Positions 8,178 to 15,031 of a DNA stretch of 45,559 nucleotides are shown piece by piece. The number at the start of each line of letters is the position of its first letter. Position 1 is the first letter of the stretch. The position numbers and the translations under genes are program-made. The stretch comes from Carboxylicivirga linearis (GTDB lineage Bacteria > Bacteroidota > Bacteroidia > Bacteroidales > Marinilabiliaceae). The notes beneath the pieces are model-generated. The model saw only the letters and a program-made list of their open reading frames with translations, did not search any database and was not told the origin of the DNA. Where the stretch lies: NCBI RefSeq assembly GCF_018271995.1, contig NZ_JAGUCO010000031.1, forward strand, positions 1 through 45,559. The letters run 5' to 3'.

Positions 8178-9011
8178 ATGAAAACGAAAACAACACTCAT
8201 CCTATCCGCTTTGCTTTTAATCAATAGCACGTTCGCTTTTTCGCAATACGAGCAATTTTTTACTGTTGATGACAACTCGTTACTGGCAATTGATTTAAAT
8301 ACAAATTCTAATTATGATGGCACTTGCCAACAGTTCTTCAGCAATAAGCAAATTGCCTGGCAAATGACCATTGAGGATGGTACACCCCTTGAAATGAAAA
8401 ACTGGCATAAGAATGGTCAATTAGCCGACAGCACCATCTATATGAACGGATTTAACCTGTTTAAACGATTTACTTTTGACCGTAAAGGTCGGGTTATTAC
8501 CGAAGAATTACTGGAGATGAAAAGCATTGCTCAAAGCAATGATAAAAAGGTAAAGAAAATGGCCGGTAAAAAGAAATATGCCTCTTCAACGGTTTATGAA
8601 GATTGTATTATTCTTAAAACCATCAGTTATTCAAAAAACAATACTCCGCAATTCATCAACAAAATTATGTACAATCAGTCAAAAACATTGCTGGTTCAAT
8701 ATCACCAAAACGGAAATGTTAGTGATTCAACTTTTTACACGCATAAATCAATTGGCGATTCGAAATATACACCGGTAAAAGACGGAACCTCTGTTGCATA
8801 TGATCTTGCTGGAAATAAAAGTTCAGAAAAAGTATTTGTAAATAATAAGTTAGTGAAAGAAACTGTGTTCGACAATAAAAATACAGCCCTGATAATAATT
8901 GATAATAAAGAGAAACTTACAGAAGATGCTTTGCATATTTCAGAAAATGATGAAAACGTAAAAGTATGCGTAAAGCAAAATTGGCAAGCAAACACCATCA
9001 TATATCAATAA
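8178..9011 (+). CDS. Exported protein with MORN-variant (YwqK-like) repeats
   Basis: The signal peptide is MKTKTTLILSALLLINSTFAFSQ. The body contains short repeats of the type W-H-x-N-G-Q/N-x-x-D-S-x-x-Y, for example NWHKNGQLADSTIY (~74-88) and QYHQNGNVSDSTFY (~175-188). This is the MORN_2/YwqK-like repeat common in Bacteroidota surface or periplasmic proteins. The function is unknown; such repeats form beta-hairpin arrays and are often mis-named as antitoxins. The start is supported by the signal peptide directly following the ATG. The gene stands alone on this strand. Confidence 0.6.
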   Translation: MKTKTTLILSALLLINSTFAFSQYEQFFTVDDNSLLAIDLNTNSNYDGTCQQFFSNKQIAWQMTIEDGTPLEMKNWHKNGQLADSTIYMNGFNLFKRFTFDRKGRVITEELLEMKSIAQSNDKKVKKMAGKKKYASSTVYEDCIILKTISYSKNNTPQFINKIMYNQSKTLLVQYHQNGNVSDSTFYTHKSIGDSKYTPVKDGTSVAYDLAGNKSSEKVFVNNKLVKETVFDNKNTALIIIDNKEKLTEDALHISENDENVKVCVKQNWQANTIIYQ

Positions 9012-9122
9012 ACACACCTGCTAAAAATAATAAACGGAATTACACTCGATGGCTTGCTCATATCAGTCCTGAGCTTGTGAATAAAAACGTATACCAGGCT
9101 ACTGCAGGCCGAAAAATAACCC

Positions 9123-9345
9123 GTAAAAGTTTTACCACACATTGTGCACACTGCAAAACCCCGGTAAAAAGTTTTACCACCTTCATACCACATTAAAATA
9201 GCATGGTTAAAGTTTTTACGCCCCTCATGCAAGTTCGAAGCCGCTGCGTTAAAAGTTTAACCAACATTTTTCGGCTCGAAAAACCTACGAATAAGTTTTT
9301 ACGCACGTTGTGAGGCCCGAAAAACCTGTGTCGAAAGTTTTACCG
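9123..9345. repeat. Six-unit, ~42-bp-period repeat tract with palindromic cores
   Basis: Six related motifs occur at 9123-9135, 9163-9178, 9205-9219, 9247-9262, 9289-9304 and 9332-9345. The cores read GTAAAAGTTTTAC, GGTAAAAAGTTTTACC, GGTTAAAGTTTTTAC, CGTTAAAAGTTTAACC, GAATAAGTTTTTACGC and CGAAAGTTTTACCGG. Their central G residues are at 9129, 9171, 9212, 9255, 9295 and 9337, so the steps are 42, 41, 43, 40 and 42 bp. Spacers are also weakly related (the last ones share CGAAAAACCT), which suggests a decayed tandem repeat whose palindrome is the best conserved part. No continuous reading frame spans all units. Confidence 0.75.
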
Positions 9346-9437
9346 GCCTTCATCAGCCTGTAAGTAAGCTCGTCATACTTTTTTGGGGAGGCACCTTCAA
9401 TCCTTTATCAACTATAAAGCATTGATAAAATATAAAA

Positions 9438-9469
9438 TCCCCGGCGTAGCACTAGAACAACACCGGGGA
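9438..9469 (-). terminator. Terminator hairpin of the gene ending at 9492
   Basis: TCCCCGG (9438-9444) pairs with CCGGGGA (9463-9469) across an 18-nt loop. On the minus strand the stem is followed by a T-rich run (ATTTTATATTTTAT), placed ~22 bp after the stop codon of the minus-strand gene. Confidence 0.6.
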
Positions 9470-9491
9470 AATCAAATCAATTAACCCATTT

Positions 9492-10151
9492 TTAATCTTC
9501 GTTACTTATTTCGATTTGTATTTTTGATGCTTTGGTAAGGTTCGGAAATAAGCGTTGTGCAAACCGTTTATCAAACATTTTTATTGCATCGAGGTAATTA
9601 TGCTCGTACTGAAGACGTAATTTACCTTTTGCAATTTCTTCTTCAGCTTCAACCATCTTCCATTGAGTAATCAAATCTTTTAAGGTAGCAATCGATTCAC
9701 GCGATTGGGCGATAGCCTTACTTAATGCACCTGTTTCCTGCTTTAACGGATGATCGCCTAAACTATCGATACGTGTAATTAGCTTGTTTGCTTCATCGGG
9801 CTCGGAGTAAAGCGGAGCCTTTACAATGTCGCCATAACGCTCCTCAGGAAAGATCATTTTCATAATTTTGCCGGTAGGATTATTACGGTCGTACTTTTTT
9901 ACCTCATCAAACAAATTACGTACTTCATCGTCCAGAACCGCATCATGCATATTAACCAAATCGTTGGCTGCTTCTTTATTAATACGGGCCTGCTCTGTTT
10001 CGGCATATGCAGCTTTAAGATCTGTAATAGCTTTTTCAATAGGAGAGATAAGCGACTCGGCTCCTTTTACCTGTGAACATAAACGCATATGACGATAGGC
10101 TGTGTTCAAATGCATTTCGGTGGAGCGTCGCTCCGGGATCATTGTTGCCAT
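9492..10151 (-). CDS. Hypothetical helical/coiled-coil protein, 219 aa
   Basis: I do not recognise this family. The protein is soluble, with no signal peptide or membrane segment. It is rich in A, E, K and L with long helix-forming stretches (for example SPIEKAITDLKAAYAETEQAR and MVEAEEEIAKGKLRLQYEHN, shown in part), which suggests a helical bundle or coiled coil. Its reading frame is less AT-rich than the cassette genes that follow. It is transcribed toward the 42-bp repeat tract, with a good terminator hairpin after it. Several Met codons near the start (positions 1, 4 and 13) leave the exact start uncertain. Confidence 0.6.
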   Translation of the reverse strand: MATMIPERRSTEMHLNTAYRHMRLCSQVKGAESLISPIEKAITDLKAAYAETEQARINKEAANDLVNMHDAVLDDEVRNLFDEVKKYDRNNPTGKIMKMIFPEERYGDIVKAPLYSEPDEANKLITRIDSLGDHPLKQETGALSKAIAQSRESIATLKDLITQWKMVEAEEEIAKGKLRLQYEHNYLDAIKMFDKRFAQRLFPNLTKASKIQIEISNED

Positions 10152-10591
10152 AAAAAATGGTTTTTTAAGTTAGACATCTCCAACAGCTTCAATCCTTCAT
10201 CACATTAATTATAGGTTAATTGCAAAAACCTTATTATCGTAACACTTATTTTTATTATGTTGTGATAAACAGATTATATTACCTGATGAATTACCCGTTT
10301 TTTTATGATTAACAACAAAACCAAAAAGCAAACATCCTTCTAGGCATACAATAATGTTGATATATTTTTAGAATTACGCCAAGTAATTGTAAGCAAGAAA
10401 GTTTTTAATTTCCATGAATAATAAAATAAGGTTTAATCCTTACTCAATTACCATTAATGCAATAAGATATTAAAAACAGTTAAGTATTTGAAGAATATCG
10501 TTTCTTATTAACTTATAACGCTATTTGTTAACTCTATTTATTTTTATAGTTTTATAATGTGGGATAGAGAGCATACTCCGTCTATCATGTA
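10152..10591. other. AT-rich intergenic region left of the cassette array
   Basis: The 440 bp are strongly AT-rich and hold no credible gene on either strand. No integrase or recombinase reading frame is present. At its right end, GCATAC (10571-10576) faces GTTATGC (10592-10598), a small imperfect dyad at the array's left boundary. Confidence 0.4.
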
Positions 10592-10640
10592 GTTATGCAC
10601 CATAATGAGTCGTCCTAAAAAAAGGCTACACAAAATAACA

Positions 10641-11633
10641 ATGAAATATATTTTACTCTTTTCAATTCTATTATGTCATATTGAAATAATAGTGTCTCAG
10701 GATCTTAGTAATGCAAGCATTAATTTTCCTGACAAAATTGTATCATCAAAGCATAAAATGGGATTTAAAAAAATGAAAGCTAATGGAAAGACTATAAAAT
10801 ATCCACCAAAAGTAAAATCTGACAAAGTCACTTTTATGGGTGGTATTGGAACTATTAATTACTCTACAAATCTATCCCCTGAAATTTTATTTAAAAGAAA
10901 AGGTTACCATTTATTTATACCAACAGGAAGTTATATCATCTTCGGTTTTGAGAATGAAGTTTGTGACATTCCAAATACCGATGACATATTTATCACTTGT
11001 ACTGGTTTTATATGTGGAAAACATCTAATAGATAGTGCTTGTATCTCGGTGAGTAACAACAACAAAAAATATTATAAGATTGGTAATGTACATAGTCGAC
11101 AAGATACAAGTTTTGATCTAAAGAATGCTAAAATCAAAAAGCCAATACATTATATTAAAGTTGAAGGATTAAGCGCATCAGCATATCCATATGGCTATGA
11201 ATTAGTCAGTGTTTGTGGTCTAAAAGAAAATAATAATTCATATCAGTCAGAAGCAACTGAATTACAAAAAATTCTTATAGACAGCCTCAAACGCAAGCAA
11301 AAATTTGCAGTGTTCCCAGATATGTTCTTCGAAATAAACGATTCTAGAATTAAAGAAGATCAGAAAGGTAATATTGATACAATTTGTAATAAATTAAAAA
11401 GCATATCATATAAGAAAATAATAATTACAGGCTACACTGATGCAAGTGGTGATAAAGAGTACAATCTTAAGCTATCGAAAGACAGAGCATCTTCTCTTGC
11501 TATCGAACTCGAAAACCATGGAATTGAAAGTGATCTAATTGAAATCAAAGGGCTCGGTGAAGAAAAACTGTTAGATGGCGAAGATATATATAGCAGTAAA
11601 AATAGAAGAGTGGAGATTGAAATTATTTATTAA
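10641..11633 (+). CDS. Cassette gene 1: exported OmpA-family protein
   Basis: The C-terminal ~110 residues are an OmpA-like peptidoglycan-binding domain, with the signature GYTDASGDKEYNLKLSKDRA, then IEIKGLGEE and NRRVEIEI. The middle (~80-200) is beta-rich and resembles a discoidin-like surface domain (DIFITCTGFICG, ISVSNNNKKYYKIGNV). The ATG at 10641 is chosen because the signal peptide MKYILLFSILLCHIEIIVSQ begins there; an in-frame upstream ATG at 10605 would add 12 basic residues and lies only 3 bp from the cassette terminus. The protein should be exported and attached to peptidoglycan or the outer membrane. It sits between the inverted termini GTTATGCACC and GGTGCATAAC. Confidence 0.75.
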   Translation: MKYILLFSILLCHIEIIVSQDLSNASINFPDKIVSSKHKMGFKKMKANGKTIKYPPKVKSDKVTFMGGIGTINYSTNLSPEILFKRKGYHLFIPTGSYIIFGFENEVCDIPNTDDIFITCTGFICGKHLIDSACISVSNNNKKYYKIGNVHSRQDTSFDLKNAKIKKPIHYIKVEGLSASAYPYGYELVSVCGLKENNNSYQSEATELQKILIDSLKRKQKFAVFPDMFFEINDSRIKEDQKGNIDTICNKLKSISYKKIIITGYTDASGDKEYNLKLSKDRASSLAIELENHGIESDLIEIKGLGEEKLLDGEDIYSSKNRRVEIEIIY

Positions 11634-11639
11634 AAATAC

Positions 11640-11776
11640 GGTGCATAACACGCTGGTATAAAGCATGGCTCGGTTTGCTCGTCCTGACGCCTTTGTCTAC
11701 TATCCTGTCATCGCTACCGCATGACACGACACCACGACTAACGCGCCACGACTTCATCCAGCAAACGTTAGCTACC
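11640..11776 (+). repeat. attC-like site A (long, composite)
   Basis: It begins GGTGCATAAC-ACGCTGG-TATAAAGCATGGC and ends CCAGC-aaac-GTTAGCTACC. The outer ends are themselves inverted (TAACacGCTGG against CCAGCaaacGTTA). Sites B and C are 62 bp, but this one is 137 bp. The extra ~75 bp (from ~11702) contain a hairpin GTCAT (11707-11711)/ATGAC (11721-11725) and a perfect dyad CTAACG (11738-11743)/CGTTAG (11766-11771), so it may hold a second, compact site bounding a vestigial empty cassette. Confidence 0.6.
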
Positions 11777-11829
11777 AACATATCGTACAAAACACTTTTA
11801 AATTATAATTGTAATTTGACAATAAGAAC

Positions 11830-12258
11830 ATGGAATTTAATCCTCCGATAAAAGAAAGAGAAACAATAGAATTAATCATCATAGCACATGGTGACACTTA
11901 TCACTGGCAACAGGAGGCAATTGATCAAGCAAAAAGCGAACTTAAGAGAAGAAATATATCGAAAGAATATGAGTCTTCAATACTAAAGCAACTAGAGCAA
12001 GAAAAACAGATAGAAGAACAAAAAATTCAAGAACAAAGGCGCATAAATGCTACTGAAAGCTATACTGTTGCAAACCAAATACTAATTATTGCTTTATCAA
12101 TTTGGATTTTAATTGGCAAAAGACGTTATGACATGTCTCTTAGTGAATTGAAAGCTGATAATTACATACTAAAGTATGGACAAAGAAGAAGAGCCTTAAT
12201 ATTTGGAACCTTTTTATACATTCTGACTATTTATATTCTTACAGAATTTAATGTTTAA
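11830..12258 (+). CDS. Cassette gene 2: small membrane protein, 142 aa
   Basis: I do not recognise a named family. The N-terminal ~55 residues look like a small helical module (EFNPPIKERETIELIIIAHG, then IDQAKSELKRRNIS), followed by a charged Q/E-rich coiled coil (LEQEKQIEEQKIQEQRR). There are two membrane segments (~80-96, ANQILIIALSIWILIG, and ~124-139, LIFGTFLYILTIYIL). The likely place is the inner membrane. The gene is very AT-rich and lies between termini GTTAGCTACC (11767) and GGCAGCGAAC (12282). The stop is 23 bp before attC-like site B, a spacing typical of a cassette. Confidence 0.6.
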   Translation: MEFNPPIKERETIELIIIAHGDTYHWQQEAIDQAKSELKRRNISKEYESSILKQLEQEKQIEEQKIQEQRRINATESYTVANQILIIALSIWILIGKRRYDMSLSELKADNYILKYGQRRRALIFGTFLYILTIYILTEFNV

Positions 12259-12281
12259 CAACAAAATTCAAAAGAAAAAAC

Positions 12282-12343
12282 GGCAGCGAACCCGCTGGCA
12301 TAAAGCATGGCTTGGTCGACTCGACCTGACACCGTTGGCAGTA
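12282..12343 (+). repeat. attC-like site B
   Basis: The 62-bp repeat reads GGCAGCGAAC-CCGCTGG-CATAAAGCATGGC... and ends CCTGACACC-GTTGGCAGTA. It contains the palindrome GGTCG-ACT-CGACC (12314-12326). It shares its core with sites A and C, and its ends belong to units 2 and 3 respectively. It is visibly richer in GC than the flanking genes. Confidence 0.65.
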
Positions 12344-12382
12344 ATATTAACCCAACATTCTTATAAATACTTAATTTTATCT

Positions 12383-12859
12383 ATGATTACAAATAATTCC
12401 AAATACAAAAGCTTAAAAGGACTATATCTTACATATCAAACTAAAGGAATTCTTTGTGTTATTGGAATTTTATGGTTCCCAATGTTTTCATTGATGAACT
12501 TTATTTCGATAATATTCCTATCCCTAATATTTATACTTCTATTAAAATTTAAGGATAAAGTAATTTCAGTTGAAATTGATGAGGATTATAATTCTTTTCA
12601 ATTCACATTTTATACAAAAAAAATAAAAACCTTTCATGTTGACCAAATAACTTATAAAACAGCTCTAGGACAAATGGTTTTGTATGAAAAGAAGAAGAAA
12701 AAGATAGTTAATATTGAAAAATATACTTGGTCGAACTATGAATTGATATATAATTTCGTCGTTGAAAAATGCGAAATAAATAATTATAAAAATAAGTTTA
12801 AAGAATTGGCCACTGAGATTATAAAAGAGGAAGCGTTGGATTATGATTCATATACTTAA
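12383..12859 (+). CDS. Cassette gene 3: small membrane protein, 158 aa
   Basis: No family is recognised. Two adjacent membrane helices (~22-58, GILCVIGILWFPMFSL and FISIIFLSLIFILLL) are followed by a beta-rich basic soluble part (VISVEIDEDYNSFQFTFYTKK), a layout seen in bacterial PH-like membrane proteins; that comparison is tentative. The open frame extends upstream to 12251, but the extra residues simply translate attC-like site B and overlap the preceding gene, so the ATG at 12383, 39 bp after the repeat end, is the likely start. The gene ends 34 bp before site C. Confidence 0.6.
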   Translation: MITNNSKYKSLKGLYLTYQTKGILCVIGILWFPMFSLMNFISIIFLSLIFILLLKFKDKVISVEIDEDYNSFQFTFYTKKIKTFHVDQITYKTALGQMVLYEKKKKKIVNIEKYTWSNYELIYNFVVEKCEINNYKNKFKELATEIIKEEALDYDSYT

Positions 12860-12893
12860 TAGCAATTAGTTATAGATTTGATTAAGAAAATAC

Positions 12894-12955
12894 TACTGGC
12901 AACCCGCTGGAAATAAAGCATGGCGCGCTTTGCTCGTCCTAACACCTTAGTATAC
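12894..12955 (+). repeat. attC-like site C
   Basis: The 62-bp repeat reads TACTGGCAAC-CCGCTGG-AAATAAAGCATGGC... and ends CCTAACACC-TTAGTATAC. The left end mirrors the start of unit 3 (GTTGGCAGTA, 9 of 10). The right end has CTT instead of the usual GTT, so the last junction may be mutated. AAAGC...GCTTT (12914-12918/12927-12931 approximately) could form a stem inside. Confidence 0.6.
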
Positions 12956-13010
12956 TGTCAGGTAAAAAAGAATTGATTCAACACCACTACAAGCACGTAA
13001 ATTAGAATAA

Positions 13011-13319
13011 ATGTTAAGCGAATTAAATACCGACCAAAGAAAACTTGCGGAATATATGTCCGACTTATCTGAACAAGCTTATTATGCAAGTTGGATGAAA
13101 AACTTAGCGTTTGATTTATGGAAGGGAATGAATGGAATAATAACCGAGTATGGATTACTTACCTTGACACATGAAATAATAGAAAAGCTGAAGAATCTTT
13201 CTCAAAGGGCCGGAGGATGGATTGTTTTTGACGATAAATACGGAGAAACATTCATTGATTGGGACGAATGGGAGAATCTAGGAAATGTTGTGAGCAAGTA
13301 TAACAGACGCACTTTTTAG
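13011..13319 (+). CDS. Cassette gene 4: small soluble hypothetical protein, 102 aa
   Basis: The protein is soluble and acidic, with no signal peptide. The layout is an N-terminal helical part (LAEYMSDLSEQAYYASWMKN) and a C-terminal GGWIVFDDKYGETFIDWDEW. The general pattern (SELSE..Y...WM..LE..LW, then GGWI.FDD..ET.I....W) is, to my memory, a recurrent small-protein family in accessory regions and gene cassettes; its function is unknown. It is the last gene of the array. No closing attC-like core follows the stop, so this unit may be truncated or may mark the ancestral end. Confidence 0.6.
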   Translation: MLSELNTDQRKLAEYMSDLSEQAYYASWMKNLAFDLWKGMNGIITEYGLLTLTHEIIEKLKNLSQRAGGWIVFDDKYGETFIDWDEWENLGNVVSKYNRRTF

Positions 13320-13477
13320 ATTATAATTAGTACAGAGAAAGTTCACAGATTATCAATATCCTTTAGACAATTTTATTTTATACTGACATACAAGTATAAA
13401 AATCATAACTTGCTGAAATCATAAGACATATTTACACAAAGGAAGAATACAGCTATAAACACACAATTTTAAAAAAT

Positions 13478-14734
13478 ATGAATACAAAATCTACCGGAAG
13501 AACCTTTATTGTACTATCGGTTTTATTAACCATCCTTCTTTCTGCCAATGCACAAATTACGCAATTTCGCGGGCCAAACCGCGATGGTATTTTTCCCGAA
13601 ACAGGTCTTATAAAAGAGTGGCCCACCGATGGCCCTGAAGTTCTGTTTGTAACAGAAGGATTAGGTAAATCAAATTCATCAACCATTGCCACTACCGACC
13701 GTATTTACACCACCGGAAATATCGATACACTTGAATATATAAGCTGCCTTGATTTAAACGGCAAAATTCTTTGGCAAAAACCTTATGGACAAGCATGGAA
13801 AAATTCATTCCCCGAAGCAAGGTGCACGCCAACACTTGAAGGCGATCGCATTTATTTACTCTCGGGCATGGATGAAATGGTTTGTTTAAATGCTAAAACC
13901 GGGAATAAAATATGGAGTGTCGACTTACACAAAGAATACCAAAGCGATTGGGATATGTTTGGAGTATCAGAATCATTACTATTGGTTGACGATAAAGTAA
14001 TTGCTTCCATTGGCGGAGAAACAGCCATGGTTATTGCTCTGGATAAAATGAATGGCCGTTTGATTTGGAAATCGAAATCATTAAAAACCAAACGTTCTAA
14101 TATGTCGCCTGCTTTAATTGAACATTGTGGCAAAGAATACATTATCACCTCCAGCAAAACACACGTGCTTAGCATAGATCCGGAAAACGGTAAAATTACC
14201 TGGGATTTTCAACATAATTTCCTTAGTCCGAACGGCGACAACTCCACCATTTTGTCAAATATACCAACCTATAAAGATAGTTGCCTGTGGATAACTAGCG
14301 GTTGGGACACTCCTTCCACCATGCTGCAAATAGCCCCCGATGGCAAGTCGGTTTCGGTAAAATTTACCGACCAGACTTTCGACAACCAAAACCACGGTGT
14401 TGTTTTGGTTGATGGCTTTTTATATGGCTCGAATTTTACGGGAAGGCAAAGCGGAAAATGGATATGCATGAACTGGAAAAGTGGGGAAATTACCTGGATT
14501 GGCGATTTTCATACAAAAGGCCCAATAATAGCTGCCGACGGAATGCTTTACCTTTATGACGAAAAAAGGGGGAATATGGCATTGGTAAAAAGCAACCCTA
14601 AAAAATTTGAAGTAATAAGTTCGTTTCGTGTTACCGACGGGAATGGTCCGCATTGGTCGCGCCCGGCAATCTATAACGGAATATTGTATGTCAGGCATGG
14701 AGATGTTTTAGTGGCTTATAATATAAAAGAGTAG
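13478..14734 (+). CDS. Exported PQQ-like beta-propeller protein
   Basis: The signal peptide is MNTKSTGRTFIVLSVLLTILLSANAQ. The body is made of PQQ/BamB-type propeller blades, visible as repeated A-L-D-x-x-x-G-x-x-x-W units: LDLNGKILWQK, LNAKTGNKIWSVD, LDKMNGRLIWKSK, IDPENGKITWDFQ and NWKSGEITWIGD. It begins with FRGPNRDGIFPETGL, a motif common in secreted PQQ-repeat proteins of Bacteroidota and Planctomycetota. No PQQ dehydrogenase catalytic residues can be claimed, so a structural or binding role is as likely as an enzymatic one. The gene is monocistronic and is less AT-rich than the preceding cassettes, marking the end of the array. Confidence 0.75.
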   Translation: MNTKSTGRTFIVLSVLLTILLSANAQITQFRGPNRDGIFPETGLIKEWPTDGPEVLFVTEGLGKSNSSTIATTDRIYTTGNIDTLEYISCLDLNGKILWQKPYGQAWKNSFPEARCTPTLEGDRIYLLSGMDEMVCLNAKTGNKIWSVDLHKEYQSDWDMFGVSESLLLVDDKVIASIGGETAMVIALDKMNGRLIWKSKSLKTKRSNMSPALIEHCGKEYIITSSKTHVLSIDPENGKITWDFQHNFLSPNGDNSTILSNIPTYKDSCLWITSGWDTPSTMLQIAPDGKSVSVKFTDQTFDNQNHGVVLVDGFLYGSNFTGRQSGKWICMNWKSGEITWIGDFHTKGPIIAADGMLYLYDEKRGNMALVKSNPKKFEVISSFRVTDGNGPHWSRPAIYNGILYVRHGDVLVAYNIKE

Positions 14735-15031
14735 TAAAAATCAGCATCAAGATTATCTTCTGGCATTCAGCAGAGCAAAATATTAGCTTAGGAGTCAATT
14801 GAATTTGGTTAGCATCGATGTTAAAAAAAACTGGACCTAACCAAAGAAAAGATGGTTGTATTTTAAGAGGCGCAATTGAGAATACCTGGAATTAAAATCG
14901 TTGAACGAATTTTGAAAGTATATGTTGACATTATACTCCAATGCCTAAGCAACAAATTTACACCACGACTAAGGAGCAATATGAGAATCCAGCAATTGTT
15001 GTATTCAATTCATTAGAATAACATATTATAA

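Larger units (their letters stand above)
10592..13319 (+). mobile_element. Integron-like gene-cassette array (no integrase in window)
   Basis: Four same-strand, AT-rich genes are separated by three GC-richer repeats (11640-11776, 12282-12343, 12894-12955). Each unit opens with GTT... and closes with its own inverted copy ...AAC: unit 1 GTTATGCACC (10592) / GGTGCATAAC (11640), 10 of 10; unit 2 GTTAGCTACC (11767) / GGCAGCGAAC (12282), 8 of 10; unit 3 GTTGGCAGTA (12334) / TACTGGCAAC (12894), 9 of 10. The termini differ between units while the core after each AAC is shared (CGCTGGxATAAAGCATGGC...). This is how integron cassettes and attC sites are built: R' at the start of a cassette is complementary to R'' at its end. 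Unit 4 opens with TTAGTATAC (12947) but I see no matching closing site, so the right end is uncertain. No intI gene lies in the window. Confidence 0.65.

Noticed and set aside
8966-9232. Short open frames on both strands across the start of the 42-bp repeat tract
   Set aside because: They cover only two or three repeat units, overlap a better-supported gene or each other, and give periodic low-complexity peptides (KTF/KSF) that merely reflect the DNA repeat.
9123-9345. CRISPR array
   Set aside because: The repeats are only 13-16 bp, imperfect and not identical, the spacers are related to each other, and no cas gene is in the window.
10605-10640. Upstream in-frame ATG of the OmpA-family cassette gene
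   Set aside because: It would put 12 basic residues before the signal peptide; the ATG at 10641 begins an ordinary signal sequence.
10592-13319. Transposon or IS-type explanation for the cassette repeats
   Set aside because: No transposase is present, no target-site duplications are seen, and the inverted ends are private to each unit while the repeat core is shared, which is not how IS ends behave.
14735-15031. 297-bp gap with a 26-codon frame at 14941-15021
   Set aside because: The frame is too short and has no recognisable motif, ribosome binding site or conserved neighbour; it could be a gene remnant but cannot be supported.
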